A stretch of 64,000 nt of DNA from Cryptomeria japonica (GCF_030272615.1 NC_081414.1:770417653-770481652); one strand, 5' to 3'; shown: positions 37,849 through 50,700, numbered from the stretch's first letter. Notes: generated by a model from the sequence alone, not told the origin. A program made the numbers and translations.

Positions 37849-37850
<2 letters not shown>

Positions 37851-37882
<32 letters not shown>
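37851..37882. repeat. (ATCT)8 microsatellite
   Basis: Eight perfect tetranucleotide units, with degenerate units upstream from about 37830. Confidence 0.95.
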
Positions 37883-40125
37883 GATGTAGCCAATTAAGGA
37901 CATAAAAGACACCATTAATGAAAACATAGAGAGACACAAGAATCGATTGATTTTCCTTCACAAATATTCTTCTTCTGTCTCCAACATTTCTACCATTACA
38001 ATGATAAATAAGCCTATTTTAACAACAATCTAAAAAATTTCCTTTTTTGGCAGATTTTTTACAAAATCCAAAATTTGTCATTTTTGATAATTTTCAAATC
38101 TATCCCAAAAATCATGAAATATCTTGGATATCTATAATACATTATTTTAATAAAAATTTCCAACTTTCTAAACGAATAAAGATCATGAGTTCAAAAATAA
38201 CTAAAAAATCAACTTTTGAAAATCTTAAAAAAATTGAAAATGCCCTTTTCAAAGCCCTAGATAAAGGAATCAGGCCCCAAAAAATTGTTTGGGTTGAGGT
38301 CCAACTAAACTAGGTTCAATTGGCAGTCCAAAAAAATCCTTATGATACACCTCCTCACAAAATTTCAGCCCAATCAAACAATCGAGTCAAAAGTTATGAA
38401 CCAACAAAGTCCATGCATCACTATTTGGTTGTTTGTGCAGATAGAAACATCAATGAACGGGTTTGATTGAGGCAAACATCAATACAACCCCAATATTTTT
38501 TTGAAGGTGTTCAGCAACACACAGGTTTACTGTATTTATTTGTTATTCGTTTCATTGATTTAAGTCTTTATTCTACTTATTTGTATCTCTATTGAATAGT
38601 ATTTGTTTTTATATTTTTGATTATAGGTTTTGTATGTTTGCTGAAACATAGAGTTAATTTTTTGTGTTTATGGGTCCTTTTTGTTTGTGGCTCATACGAG
38701 ACTACAATGCACCATGTATACATTTGTGCATTATGTTGGTGTCCTTGAATACGAAACTTAGATTCAGACCAAATACTCTCTTTCATCTGCTCTTTCCATT
38801 TTTGTAACTAGATATCTTCACCAAAATCACTAGTTGAAGATATTTGAATGTATGTTATGAAATTGGCTCTCAAGGAAACAAAGTTCTCTTTGTAGGGTCA
38901 CTTATGCATGATTACAATAACTCTCTTGGATGATACTAGTGTTGTTTGTATGACTTAAGGAAAACAAAGAATTGTCCTAGGTATTTGTGTGTATAAAAAT
39001 AATCTTGGCAATCAAAGAAATCCATAGTATTAATTTTAACAAATGAGAATTATATATCTATTGCTACAAGCTATTTCTACCTTTGTAAGTTTTCTTAATA
39101 AAAATAAATGTTAATGATATGGATAACATTTATTACACTAATTATAGTGAATTATTTACATAGAATAGATATCATAATATTATGTTAACATTAAGCTAAC
39201 AACATTAACAAGGAGTCATAAATTTACCTCAAGTGGTGGTCTCTTACTTGGGGTTAATTGTACTCTTCTAATTGTATAGAATTAATAAACTTTTCTATCA
39301 TTCATCTACATTATATCAACTAATAAGAAAAAGATATCTTAAGTTACTTTCTTCAAAATAAAATAGAATATTGGAAGAATACCATTGTTGTCTCTTGTTA
39401 CATAAAGTATTCATAGTATATAGATCAACTTTAACAATCTAAGTAATTGAAATCTTAATAGTTTATACTAAATTTGTCTACTCATTCTTAAAACATAGAA
39501 ATATGAGTGCTTTATTCTATCAAAATCATAAAAAAGAAACAAAGTGCATGATCTTTCTTCAAGATGAGTAATCCTCGTGCAACGTTAAAACCATAAATTT
39601 AGAAGGAATGAATTTATTGGAAATGTGCATACAAAAGACATAAATGCAATTCTTACTAAAGAGCTATTGCACTCTCTACTACTTTATATTACTTTCTATA
39701 GTTGCTTCATATTTTATATGCAAGAAAGTACCAATATTGATGAATTATTGATAGTTCATATCATTGGTTGTTTGCACTATCTCCTTCATCTTTGTCTCAC
39801 TTCTTTAGCTATGAGAACTCACTCCTATTTTATGTACATGCAAACTTTGGCTATGGTCTGTCTACCCTTTTATTATATAAATAATTAATTTTTCTAGAAT
39901 AACTCTATCCTAACTTGACCATATGAAATATAAATATATTGTCATATTTTGAAAACAATTATATGAATGTGAACAATCATTTAATACAATAGTGTTTTTC
40001 CAAAGGGTTTTTGATACTTTCTTTTTCGACAAGAAGGTTTTTGGCTCATGGGATTTGGCATAGGGCTTTGGAAAATTTTGTCTTCTTTTATTGATAGCAG
40101 CTATGGAGTCTACATTTGAAAAGTA

Positions 40126-40478
40126 TCCATCATGTCGGCCTGAACGTGTAACGTGTAGTTACATGTCGACTTGACTGGATCCAAAAATTTAAATGCGGAT
40201 CACCAATATGATAATAAGATGATATGTCTAAGTCGGCCCAATCACCCCAAATATGTTTCAATGCATCACAATCACTGGAAAGCATCCAAACCCAAAAATG
40301 CTTAGTTCTTCTTGAAATGTCGATTAACACACTACCAGTTAACTCCTACTTCCAGATAGGAAGAATCATGACTGTCAGATCATATCTCCATGAAGATTTT
40401 CCATCAATTACAACCCTAAACCAAAAATCAGTCATCGAAAACTACCAGAAATCATTGGATGAGTGTCAATTGCCAACA
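40126..40478 (-). repeat. 3' LTR of element C, truncated
   Basis: On the minus strand it starts TGTTGGCAATTGACAC at 40478. It matches 2062-2410 of LTR C2 closely, then homology stops at about 40126, so roughly 630 bp of the LTR are missing. Confidence 0.85.
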
Positions 40479-40490
40479 ATCTCCCCCTTT
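40479..40490 (-). other. Polypurine tract of element C
   Basis: The minus strand reads AAAGGGGGAGAT, the same tract as in B2 and D, directly before the LTR. Confidence 0.88.
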
Positions 40491-40879
40491 AGCATTGATG
40501 GCAACACTTGTAAAAAATGACTAAGTGTTGAGCATTGAACACCGGTTCAAAAAAATCTCTAAGGCTCCCCCTTAGACAAAGAATTCCACTTACCAATGTT
40601 GTACATTTTTCACCATCTCTCTCCCCCTTTGTCAACAATACAAAAGATGGGATGTTGTCCAAAAATTATATACAAAGATACTTATAAATACTTGAAGATA
40701 TTAGCATAAGTAGTCTTCAAAAGTCCTAGGTGAGTATCCTACCCACTCTTCAAGTTGTCTAAAAATGTGATAAATGCATTAAATATAGTGGCATGAATTT
40801 CTAACTCTCTCAAATTTTATGATGCAGGTCGGGCCATCTCCTTCATACAGTCTGCCTTATTACTTAATATGGCATCCAA

Positions 40880-43800
40880 CTAGGTGGCAATCAGGTTCCA
40901 AAGTTTGCCTACTTTCTTCAAAATTTTCTCCTTGTCTGCTTGAAGGCTAGAGATCTGATCATGTAGGGCTATAATATGTCCTTCAATACTTCTAGTTAAT
41001 GTTACATTAGGATCAAAGGATTGAGAAATGCTAGCAAGTTTACTTTGGCCAACACCTATCTGCTTATCAATATCTACTGTGAATTTGGGCAAAATTAGGC
41101 AAGATTTATACAATTTATCAGCTTCTGACAATGTGTTAGAAGTAATATGCAATCTCTTATTTAGTCTCAGCCTATCATCCTCGATCATCTTCTGGAATGT
41201 TTGTTTTTTAACATCCTTAAATTTATCCAAAACTTTCTATGTAGCTCACTTCTCCAAAGAATCAAAACTAGCATTTACATTGTTAATCAATTTTAATAAT
41301 TTACCAGACAGGCTACTATTTGAATCTAACTATACACTAGGGGCCACCTTCTGTAAAACATCTATAGACATCAAAATTAGCTTTTTGTCTTCAATCTCTG
41401 ATTTTACTAGATCTCGACTGGCTTGGGCTTGCACTATAGCTGTGAGCATAATCTTTTTAGTAGGAGACATCTTCCCAAGATCAACAAAACCATCAAGATT
41501 AATAGGGATCTGAGACGGGGTCCCTATAACCGGAGGAGTGGAAATTATCAGATCAGTTATGACTTTACCTTTATCAACCTCAATTTCCTTAGCCTTTGTT
41601 GTTTCAGCATCCTTCTTCTCTTTATTATCCATTTTCTCCATTGCACCGGTGCTGCCACTTGGTGCAGTGACAACTTGTTGAATAATAGGGGCTGCAGAGC
41701 TATCTACCATCGGAGGGGCATCATCGGTCTCAGCATCAAGTGTAGTATTTCCTTGGTCTTCAAGTTGATCTTCAAGCTGAGTTTCAATCTTTTGACTTCT
41801 AGAAACAACTTGCTTATCTTCTGACTGAGATGGTTTAAATGCATCTTTGTACAGAGGGTCATTCTGAATAATCTTTCTCCATATCTCCTATGTTTCTTTC
41901 CTCACCTCCTCTAAATTCCCAATCATCAATTTATTAATCCTATTTTTACTTCTTTTTATTAGCTTCTTCAATTAGCCTTTTAGCTTCACTTTGTGAAACA
42001 CAAGTTCAAACATTTATTATCTCTCTCTCTCTTTCATCTCCCTATCAATCTTGCTTGTAGTCATCCTTCTAGCATCTATCAAATTGTACAAGTCTTTTGG
42101 AATGGTCTTTTCCAATTCAATTAATGTTTTATTAAAATTATGTAAGTATAATACAATTTCTTCCTCAACTTTCCTCTTATCCCCTTCATCAAAATTTTTA
42201 TAACAAAATCCAATATTCTTCAAATTTCCATCAACTATTATTTTGTCTATCAATCGATCTATTGTCAATGAGGGAATAGATTCAGATTTACCTTTTTATG
42301 CACCAGACTCATGTTGAGTCTTGACTTTCCTTTCTCTTATGGGCCTTGCAATAGGAACATGATCTGATTTAGCCTTTTTGCTTTGTTTGGCTCCACCAGA
42401 TTGTAGCTTCCTCACCAATCTAACAAATTCTCCCTTCTTCTTTGCCTTTCCTGCTTCCTCCTCAGACTTAGTTTCTAAGGCTACCAAAGATATAACAACA
42501 TAGGTTATTTTAGGTTTCTCCTTTTTCGTCAGCACACCTTTTCTAGATGGGATAGGTTTTGTAGGTTGTGCCACCAAAGCAAGAGTAGACTTAGTCTCTT
42601 TAGGTTTGACCTTGGAGGGAATCAGGTTAACCTTGGCTTTCTTGGTTTCCTCTTTGGTCTCCTTTTATGCATATTTCTCCCTTTCTTTCTTCACCTCCTC
42701 CTTGGAGAAACCCATTTGAGTAGCACCTTCCTCTACCATCTTAGTAACCTTTCTCTTCTAGGCAGGACTAGTGAATTGCATATGCAAACTAAGGTCCTTC
42801 TCCTTGAAAGTCCCAAATCTCCCTTCCTTGGGATCCATCGATTGATTTAGAAGGTGTTGGGCATACACCTCGAGTGTAACAGATTCAACTTCATACACCA
42901 TGGGCATGATCCATACTATCCAATGCTCCACTGCTTCCATTAGACATTGATCCTTGTCAACCAAAAAGAAAATGGTTTGCTCATATTTTTCAACAACCTC
43001 CTTAGGGATCATTTCCCTGCTCTTCATTGATTCTTGGAAGGTTTTGTAGTAACCACAGAGGAAATATATCCTCATGGTAGCATCACCTATACTCCATAAT
43101 ATTTCTTTGATTTGCATGGCTATCAGTCTATCATAGGCCCATTGGACCTTTCCTTTGATACTGGGTATCTCATTCAGGAAGAATAAGGCCAGGAAAATAA
43201 GGAGTGTACCATATTTAAATGTGTGCTTCTTATCTTGCTTGATCTTCTTCAAATTACTCAACAATTCTTTCAAGAGGGTAGTGCACAGATCATACCTTTA
43301 ATCATCCTTGAGCATCTGGTACATAGAATAAATGGCAGTATCGAAGGAAAAGTTGTACCTACCATATTGGTAAACCTTGTAGTTGACTACCATTGATGCA
43401 AAATCACATCATTCTCTAAACTATCATTGATAGTCATGGCTCTATTGTCAAATTTTGATCCTATGGTGGCTATGATGGTGTCATTTGACTCTTTCCTCAA
43501 ACTGGGCACATCAACAGTTTTGGCTAAGCCAGTTACAGAATGGATCGCTTGCTTGGTGATTTTGTGTGGCCTATCAAGCCAAATGAACTCATCATGCACT
43601 CGGCTAAGAATATACTAAATCCATTGAACCTCATCAAACAATAGAAAATACACGAACTACGAGAAACCCTTGTCCTTTATCACCTTATACTTGGGTTTGA
43701 GATTTCTTAAACCGTAAGCTAAATGCTTATTGTATAAGTCCAACATGTTTGTGTTTCCAAGCTCTTCAAGGTCACAGTGAATGTAAGACCTGATATCCTC

Positions 43801-43947
43801 GTTATGCAGCATGCCTTGGGGCACTGATGAAAATACACCTTCCAGATCATTCTCAACTGACTTGAAAGGATGTTTCTTGAAAAATAGTTGGGCTTTGTCC
43901 TTAATCTCAACTACCAATGGGGTTGCAACACCAAAATTTGAAGCCAT
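40880..43947 (-). pseudogene. Giant accessory ORF (ORF2) of element C
   Basis: The ATG at 43947 opens about 1020 codons in one frame, except for one shift near 43390 and about nine stops. The N-terminal 350 residues look globular: HDEFIWLDRPHKITKQAIHSVTGL around residues 115-140, then NYKVYQYGRYNFSFD, a LLSNLKKIKQDKKHTFKYG block and a hydrophobic LLIFLALFFLNEIP segment. The middle (about 42700-42000) is K/R-rich with nuclear-targeting-like runs (KKAKSD, RERKVKT). The last part (41230-40880) is a coiled-coil-like helix (SSLQADKEKILKKVGKLW). I do not recognise a catalytic motif. The I-x-x-VTGL motif recurs in elements G and J. Function unknown. Confidence 0.7.
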
Positions 43948-44354
43948 TTCGAATGTTAGGGTTTGCGGAAATAGAAAGTTTGAACAGATAAATACCTTGC
44001 TTCACAATTGGGCACTAAAATTCACTTAGGAGTCACGAAAATCAATGTAGAAATCGCCAAATTTGTTCTTCTCTCTCTTCTCTTATCTAATCGCTTGATC
44101 GCATTGTGACAAATGAGACTTCAAAATGCACTTTTATCCTTTGAAAACCTAATTTTCCATTGTAATAAATGCAACAACTGGTTACCATGGTTTTCATGAA
44201 ATTGCATACCGGAGTACCAGATCCTTCTGAAACTTCCAAATATCATGTGTATATGTGATTCAATCCTTCTGAAACCTTTCAGAAATGATTGCAAACCATC
44301 AAAGAGGGGGTTCTTAAAATCTGCATGAAAAAGTTCCCCGTAAGGCATAAAGCC
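43948..44354. other. Untranslated gap between gag and ORF2 of element C
   Basis: 407 bp with no sustained frame. ORF2 therefore cannot be made by simple read-through or frameshift from gag. It would need its own message or internal start, or a spliced RNA. I do not see a confident splice pair by eye. Confidence 0.55.
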
Positions 44355-45366
44355 CTAGTTGCCGGATGAAGATCCTGCGCTGGATTCGGGTGTAGACCCA
44401 TTGTCAACTTTAGATTCATCATTTCTTACCCACATCTTCTCATGCTTCTCCTTGATCTCTTCTACCTTCACTTTTCCCTTCTCATCTGAGTTACTCTTGT
44501 CTACTGGAGAACTGTTCTTGCTTCTGCAATACTTTGTAATGTGATTGGTTTTGTTACATGTTCGACAAACAACATAATTCTGCATAGGTCTAAAGTTCAT
44601 TTGATTTGGTCTCATCCTACACTGATTAGAGATATGTCCAAACATTCCACAAGCATAGCATATTTTGTTTTGAAAATTATTCATTACTGCTCTACACGCA
44701 TTTGACTTGTGACCAAAATTGTTGCATATGAAACATTGACTAATAAAGGTAGCAACATTATTCATGTTGTTCATTCCATTATTCATCCTACTTCTACATT
44801 GATTTGCCATATGACCAAACTTATTGCAAGTAAAGAATCTACCATTTAATTTATGAGCATTAGGTTGTCTTACCAGAGGATTATTTCTTTTCTTCTAATC
44901 GGGTTTTGCATTTCCTTGTCCAGATCTGGAGGATTCACCTTTCTCAAATCCAAGTCCTCACATGTCCTTTCCATGTCTCTGACTCTTCAGCATCTCATTA
45001 AGCCTTGTTGAGCTATCTTTGAATTTTTCTTTGTACTCATTAGCAATAGCAAGTTCATCCCTTAAAGTGGCAACCCATCTTTCAATTCCTTGACCATTAT
45101 TTCTTGATTGTGTTAGCTCAAGATTCAATTGATTATTCTCATAGGTAAGCCTAAAGCATTCATCTACTCTTTCCATCAATGATTGTGCTAGATTCTCTTC
45201 AATCTTCTTTCGGTCCTCAATCTCCTTAGTTAGCCTCATCACAATGGATTACATCTCATTCTTCAAAGAAACATTCTCTCTCTCAAGCTTGTTAACTTCA
45301 ACAGCTTTATCTTGGTATTTCATGATCTAATCTTCTTTCTTCTACAACTTGTCCATCAATTCCTTC
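44355..45366 (-). pseudogene. Gag of element C (coiled coil, four zinc knuckles)
   Basis: One frame enters from the truncated 5' side. A long helix (LTKEIEDRKKIEENLAQSLM onward) aligns by eye with gag of element B. It is followed by four knuckles: FTCNKFGHMANQC (first Cys replaced by Phe), CFICNNFGHKSNAC, CYACGMFGHISNQC and CRTCNKTNHITKYC. An acidic/serine-rich tail ends at 44355. Stops lie near 45240, 44957 and 44895. The copia capsid-like start is missing because element B inserted here. Confidence 0.85.
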
Positions 45367-45399
45367 TATTGGCAATTTGGAGAAATTGATTATGTGTTG
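45367..45399 (+). repeat. LTR of element B, first 33 bp
   Basis: 'attggcaatttggagaaattgattatgtgttg' matches the opening of LTR B2 (49-81), with the terminal TG mutated to TA. The LTR is interrupted here by element A and resumes at 51047. Confidence 0.8.
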
Positions 45400-45837
45400 T
45401 GTTGGTGTAAATAATTATTCATCATGGATATTATTACATTTTACTTAAGTTAACTTAGGATAATGCATCTCTTCGTAGTTTGGATATGAGACACTTAGGA
45501 AAGTATGCACATAGGGATATAGCTTGTAGGAGATATTCCATCTTTTGTGGTCTTATCTTGTTGTTACACTCCACATTCGGTGGGTCATCCACCTCTTGTA
45601 GAATATTATATTATTTCTCCTACCTACCCCTACTTTTTCTTACCTACCCTTGTTTCTCATTGAGCCACATGTCATGATTGTGTGCTCACATATTCATATG
45701 GCCTTGCCTATATAAGCAGGCCCATATTCATTGGATTGGTTAGTCCAGTTGATCATTTGTATATTGACGATAATACAGTTTGTTCTTGTCATTCTATTGT
45801 CTCTCTTTTGTGCCCTTGATCTTGGCAAAATCTCACA
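45400..45837 (+). repeat. 5' LTR of copia element A
   Basis: 438 bp, TGTTGGTGTAAA to ...AATCTCACA, followed by TGGTATCAGAGC (45838-45849). It is homologous to 4681-5143. A 'ttgcctatataagcagg' block near 45705 is a likely TATA-type promoter shared by both LTRs. Confidence 0.9.
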
Positions 45838-47416
45838 TGGTATCAGAGCTATTAGGGCTTCATTGATTGGTTTTGGGAGACATCTTGGATGGCTTCATTT
45901 TTTGGATCTGAGGTATTGCGCATTTTGGAGGCACCCTAGAGCATTTTTCGACCTCACCATTGCGTCTAGGAGACCGTTTCCATACAAATCGAGTATACAC
46001 TTGACCTATTTTGGCGAAAGTCAGATTTTGGGTGTCGAGAAAATTTTTGCACAATTTGGGTGGTACAGTATGGAATTTTTGGATTTAAAAAAAAAATATT
46101 GAGAAATTATTGTTTTTTATTCTACAAAGGAGAAATTTTTTTTTGAAAAATAAAATAAAATAGAAGAAATTTTTTTGTTGGGTTTCTGATGGGTCATTTA
46201 ACCCCACCCCTAAACCTTGTCATACTGTGCAAATTGTTGTCTGCAGGCATCATACCACCGACAATAGGAGATCCGACCACTGTACAGATGTCATCCACCG
46301 GTGGCCCCCTGCATACCCCATCCTCGACGATCTCCCCTACTCCCCGGTGCTGCTCCCCAGTCTCCATTGCTGGCTCCACCTTTTTGGCCACCAGCAGCCC
46401 TACCCACCAGCGACCCCACTCTGGTAGCCCCGACAACAACAGCAACCCTGACAGCCACCGGTTTTGGCTTTGGCAACCCCGACAACCGAGCATCGTCACT
46501 AACCACCGGTCTCTGGCCATCAGCCACCGGGCCCAGTCAGCCTAAAATGACGAATCCATGCTTGCCACGTGATAAGAGGCCACTGGCCCATGGAAACTGT
46601 CAACTCCCAGTCAGCGCCCTGTCACTGATGACATCACCGCCTAGTCAGCCTTGTCCATACGATTAGCCAGGGGGTGCGATGACCATTTTGATGGTCATAC
46701 GGCCATCAAATTTAACACAGTGCTTTGCTAACGTCTACCTAGGTTAGCACTTTTTTGAAAATTTTAGACCCCTCTCTGTTGAGCAGTTTGGTTTCTTGGG
46801 TCAACTTTGGAGCCTCATAACTTGCTCAATTTTGCTGCTTTTTTGGTGCAATTTTTTTTCATTTGGGCTAATTTTTCGTGCTCTCCACAGTGGTGTGGTT
46901 ATTTTCTGATTTTGGTGCATAGGGTTTTCATAATTTTTGGATTCTCTCAACTGTACCTGTCCAATCCTCAATTTTGCAACTTCAATGGCTTTGTTTGGGC
47001 TCATGCGACCTCCTTTTCAGTTGCTATTTTTTTGAAAGTGCATAATTTTTTGTCTACTTTCATAATATATGATCATTTTTTAGATAGTTTTAGTGGATAT
47101 TCTACTTTAAGATATTGGTCTTTTCTGGCCTACTTGGTACTTGTAATTTGCTTGGATCTTAGTTTAGATCTCTTGCATTATCAGTTTGAGTCTCCTTTGG
47201 CCTCATTGAGGCAGTTTTAAATTTGAAATTAGAAGTCCAGTTTTCCATTTTTTGCAAGTGGCCCATTGTAGAAGCACTAAGTATAAAGTGTCAAATCATC
47301 ATTTTTTTTATTTTTTTTTTGGGGAGGGGGGGGGGTGTTCTTTGATTGAGTGAATTTAGGGGGGTGTCTTGTATGATTTTGCCTCTCTTTTCTTGTGCTC
47401 TTTCATTTTTGGTGCA
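45838..47416 (+). other. Leader of copia element A with GC-rich block
   Basis: 1.58 kb between primer site and gag ATG. 46195-46640 is markedly rich in C and G and encodes proline/threonine-rich noise in several frames. Motif 'ccaccggt' recurs. 47305-47335 holds T and G homopolymer runs. No credible protein. The length is unusual for copia leaders. Confidence 0.65.
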
Positions 47417-48400
47417 ATGAGTCCTCATAAATTTCCACCTTTAACTCCACATAATTATGCATTTTGAAAAATTAAAGCATGGAGTAAATTAATGGAAAAA
47501 GCTCTCACACATTACATAGATGGAACAATAGAAGCACCACCAGATCCTAAGATTGATCCTAATGCTTAGTTAGAATGGCTCACTAAAAATTGCATGGCTC
47601 TTGGAACTTTGTGTAAGTATGTATCAGATGATCTCATTTTTCACATTGAGAAGTGGTCTACAATCAAAGAGGCTTGGGATATATTTTAGAAATTGTATGG
47701 TCAAGTTGATGAAATCAGATATTACAAGATTGACAATGAGCTCACCAACTTGGATCCCAAGAGTTTTGATACAATTTAAGATTATTTCACCAAAGAAAAT
47801 GAGCTAAGAGCAAAGCTTAAGGATTGTGGAATTGACAAAAAGGATGCTCAATTGATATTCAACTTGTTGGACAAGCTTGCACCAAAATATGTAGCATTTG
47901 TTTCTAGCTTCCAAACTCATCGTTTGATAGTGGGGAGTTCCTACACTATGCCTACATTTGATACTTTCACAGAAATGTTGATGTTGGAACAATCTAAGTT
48001 GTTGAACATTGGGATTCTCAAGTCTTCAAAGTCCAAGGCTTTGGTGGTTAATCAAGGGAATCAAGGAGGTCAAGCCAAAGATTTCAACAAGAAGAAGAAG
48101 CAATCTAAGTCAAAAAAATAGCAGGGAAAAGGATAATCATCCTCTCCATCACAAGGCTATTTTTCATCCTCTTCCAAGAAGGGGACTCCACCTAAGAAGG
48201 ATAAACCAACTTGTGCTTATTGAAATAAGTATGGTCATGATGAGCATCGATGCCACGCCAAGCAAGTTGATGAGTTGACAAATCTTCTTAAGAAAAATAA
48301 CATCAACTTGCCATTTGCCTACACAAAGAAGGATTCATCTCCTTCCTCTTTGTCACAGTCTAATGGAAAAGGGCAAGCATTTATGGCTACAATGGGTTCT
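47417..48400 (+). pseudogene. Gag of copia element A
   Basis: The ATG at 47417 begins MSPHKFPPLTPHNYAF, and WSKLMEKAL marks the copia gag start. The frame holds through IKEAWDIF, DELTNL-like and LDKLAPKYVAFV blocks and a lysine-rich tail. The single zinc knuckle (48214-48255) has a TGA where the second cysteine should be (CAYxNKYGHDEHRC), so it is dead. Roughly six stops, no shift. Confidence 0.88.
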
Positions 48401-48815
48401 TCATAGCAGTGAATACTTGACTCGGGTGCCTCTTATCACATGGGTTCTACAAATGAGCAGTTTTCTTCATTGGAGCCATCAAAGGTACCTCACATTTACA
48501 TAGGTGATGATACACAAGTTGAGGTTGAAAGGAAAGGTTCAGTTGGCATGGATGATGGAACATTTGAGAATGTTCTCTATGTTCCTAACTTGTCTACCAA
48601 TCTTCTCTCTATCTACCAAATCACTGACTATGGGAATGGGAAAAAGGTTGAGTTTACACGCGATTTAGTTGTGGTAAAGGAACTTGATGATGATGCCTTG
48701 GTAGCAGTGGGACAAGTCAATGACAACTCAAGGCTTTATTCATTCTCCCACTTTGTGCCAAGTTCTCCTTCTAAGGCCTTGCTTACTCATTCAAATTCAG
48801 AAAGTAAGCTATGAT
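48401..48815 (+). pseudogene. Aspartic protease of copia element A
   Basis: The active site ILDSGASYHM is present (D-S-G), after two stops. FENVLYVPNLSTNLLSI is the usual copia protease/gag_pre-integrase landmark. Same frame as gag. Confidence 0.9.
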
Positions 48816-49850
48816 GTGAGTAGTTTGGTCACCTTAACTACCGCTATCTTCAACAGCTCAGCACTAAAGACATGGTCACAGATCTACCTCGAATCAATTT
48901 TTCAAAGGGTGTATGTTTAGGATGTTACATGGGAAAGCATCTCGAGGAGAAGTTTGATAAGGGGAAAGCTTGGAGAGCTTTGAAAGTTCTTCAACTTGTT
49001 CACAACGATGTAGGAGGTCCATTTCCATCACCTTCATTTAGTAAGGCCCACTATGTCCTCACGTTCATTGATGACTACTCCCACTTCACTTGGGTCTACA
49101 TTCTTATTCATAAGAGTAAAGTGTTTGACAGATTTCAAGACTTCAAGGCTTATGTGGAGAGGCAATCCAGGAAAGTGGTCAAAATTCTTCACACAGATAA
49201 TGGAAGGGAATATGTGAACAAAAGGCTTGAAGATTTTTTTATATTTGAGGAGATTGATCTTTAACATTATTTTTCTTACACCCCATAGCAGAACGGAGTT
49301 GTAGAACGCAAGAATATAACTCTCAAAGAAATGGCTAGGTGTATGATACATGCATGTTCTCTTGATCCTGCCTTTTGGACAGAGGCTATCAGTTGTGCCA
49401 CACACATCCAAAATTGGGTTCTTCACAAAGCTTTGATAGGTATAACTCCTTTTGAGGCTTGGACTAGTAGGAAACCGATTGTGAGACATTTGAGTCTTTG
49501 GGTGTCTAGCATGGGCTCTCATACCTCCGCAGAAACACAAGGCATTGGAACCTTAGAGTAGGCCTTACATTTTTGTTGGATATCCAAAGGGTGTTAAGGC
49601 ATATCAATTGATGGATCCTGAGATGCATGAGGTGTTTATTGACATGAGTTTTGATTTTGAGGAAAGCTCTCTTATATTAGCCTCTCTCTCTCCTCCACCT
49701 TCCACCAGTGTGGATAGTGATGCCAGTGATTCAGATGATGAGACTCCTTCAAATCCAACTCGTAGGGTTATACCTCCACAAGATCCACTTACAATTGAGG
49801 AGCCTTGTTCTCCACCTCCACCTAGACCTCATTTGGATTGACAAACACTT
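48816..49850 (+). pseudogene. Integrase of copia element A
   Basis: The zinc-binding start (FGHLNYRYLQQL, CLGCYMGKH) is followed by the catalytic residues: D in FIDDYSHFTWVY, D in LHTDNGREY and E in QNGVVERKN. ITPFEAWTSRKP closes the core. A one-base shift near 49495 moves the tail (GYPKGVKAYQLMDPE and an acidic, serine/proline linker) to another frame until about 49950. The triad is intact; stops flank the E block. Confidence 0.9.
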
Positions 49851-49994
49851 GACTTGGTGGGTTCTCTTGTTGGGGATCCTTTAGATACACAGAGGACTCA
49901 ATCACAACATCAAGACCTTCCACATGCATACATTGCTACAGCTTCCAATCCACAGACATTTTAGGGAGCTTTAGGGTTCCTAAGTGGTACCACG

Positions 49995-50700
49995 CTATGG
50001 AGAAAGAGTATAGTTCCTTGATGAGGAACAACACATGGGATTTAGTCCCTCTCCCTAAGGGGAGAAATATGGTTCAATGTAAGTGGATCTATTGGACCAA
50101 GTTTGCAGCGGATGGTAGTGTGGATAAGTATAAGGCTTGACTTGTTGCAAAAGGTTTCTCTCAGGTTCTAGGTGTTGACTATACTGAGACCTTTGCGCCC
50201 GTAGCCAAGAAGAACTCCATTCGCTTGACAATTGCTATTGTCATAGCTCATGGCTGGGTTGTACATCAGATGGATGTGAAGAGTGCTTTTATTCATGGGG
50301 ATCTTGATGAGGAGATTTATATGGATCAGCCACAAGGTTTCATTCGGGATTCTTCCTTGGTTTGCAGACTAAGGAAATCTCTCTATGGCCTTAAGCAGAC
50401 TCCCAAGGCTTGGTACACCAAGATGGATTCCTTTCTTCTCTCCTCAAGATTCACTAGGTGTCATTCTGATCTGAATGTCTACATTTTACAACAAGATGAC
50501 TCACACTTGATACTTGTTCTCTATGTTGATGATTTGATCATTAGAGGGAGCACTGCATCCATCATTAGCAGTGCCAAATCGGCTTTGCATGATAGATTTT
50601 ATATGAATGACTTGGGTCTTTTGCACTACTATCTCGGGATAGAGATTTCACGGTCATCTTCTGGGATCACTCTTTCGTAGCCTAAGTATGCTCTTGATCT
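49995..50700 (+). pseudogene. Reverse transcriptase of copia element A
   Basis: Motifs in order: WDLVPLPKGRNMVQCKWIYW, LVAKGFSQVLGVDYTETFAPVAK, VHQMDVKSAFIHGDLDEEIYM, CRLRKSLYGLKQTPKAWY and catalytic YVDD (50522-50533), then DLGLLHYYLGIEI. A TGA at about 50140 stands where arginine is usual (a C-to-T change at a CG site). It is otherwise well preserved. Confidence 0.93.

Larger units (their letters stand above)
36190..40125. other. Unassigned AT-rich intergenic DNA
   Basis: Apart from a tandem duplication and a short microsatellite, I find no gene, LTR pair, primer site or domain here. 38960-39980 is very AT-rich and featureless. Text near 38030-38400 has no coding signal I trust. Confidence 0.5.
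40126..45366 (-). mobile_element. Element C: gag plus a giant second ORF, no pol
   Basis: On the minus strand the order is gag (coiled coil and four zinc knuckles), an untranslated gap of about 400 bp, an ORF of about 1020 codons, a polypurine tract, and a 3' LTR cut short at 40126. Its 5' end is cut by insertion of element B at 45367, so the 5' LTR is not in view. No protease, RT, RNase H or integrase motif was seen in the second ORF. The gag is close to that of element B and the LTR close to C2. Confidence 0.85.

Noticed and set aside
41028-41513. Plus-strand ORFs opposite ORF2 of element C
   Set aside because: They are shadows of the minus-strand frame, with leucine/serine-rich composition expected from antisense of K/E-rich helices.
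46301-46666. Proline/threonine-rich ORF in the GC-rich leader of element A
   Set aside because: Several frames are open because of base composition. There is no domain, and it lies between primer site and gag.
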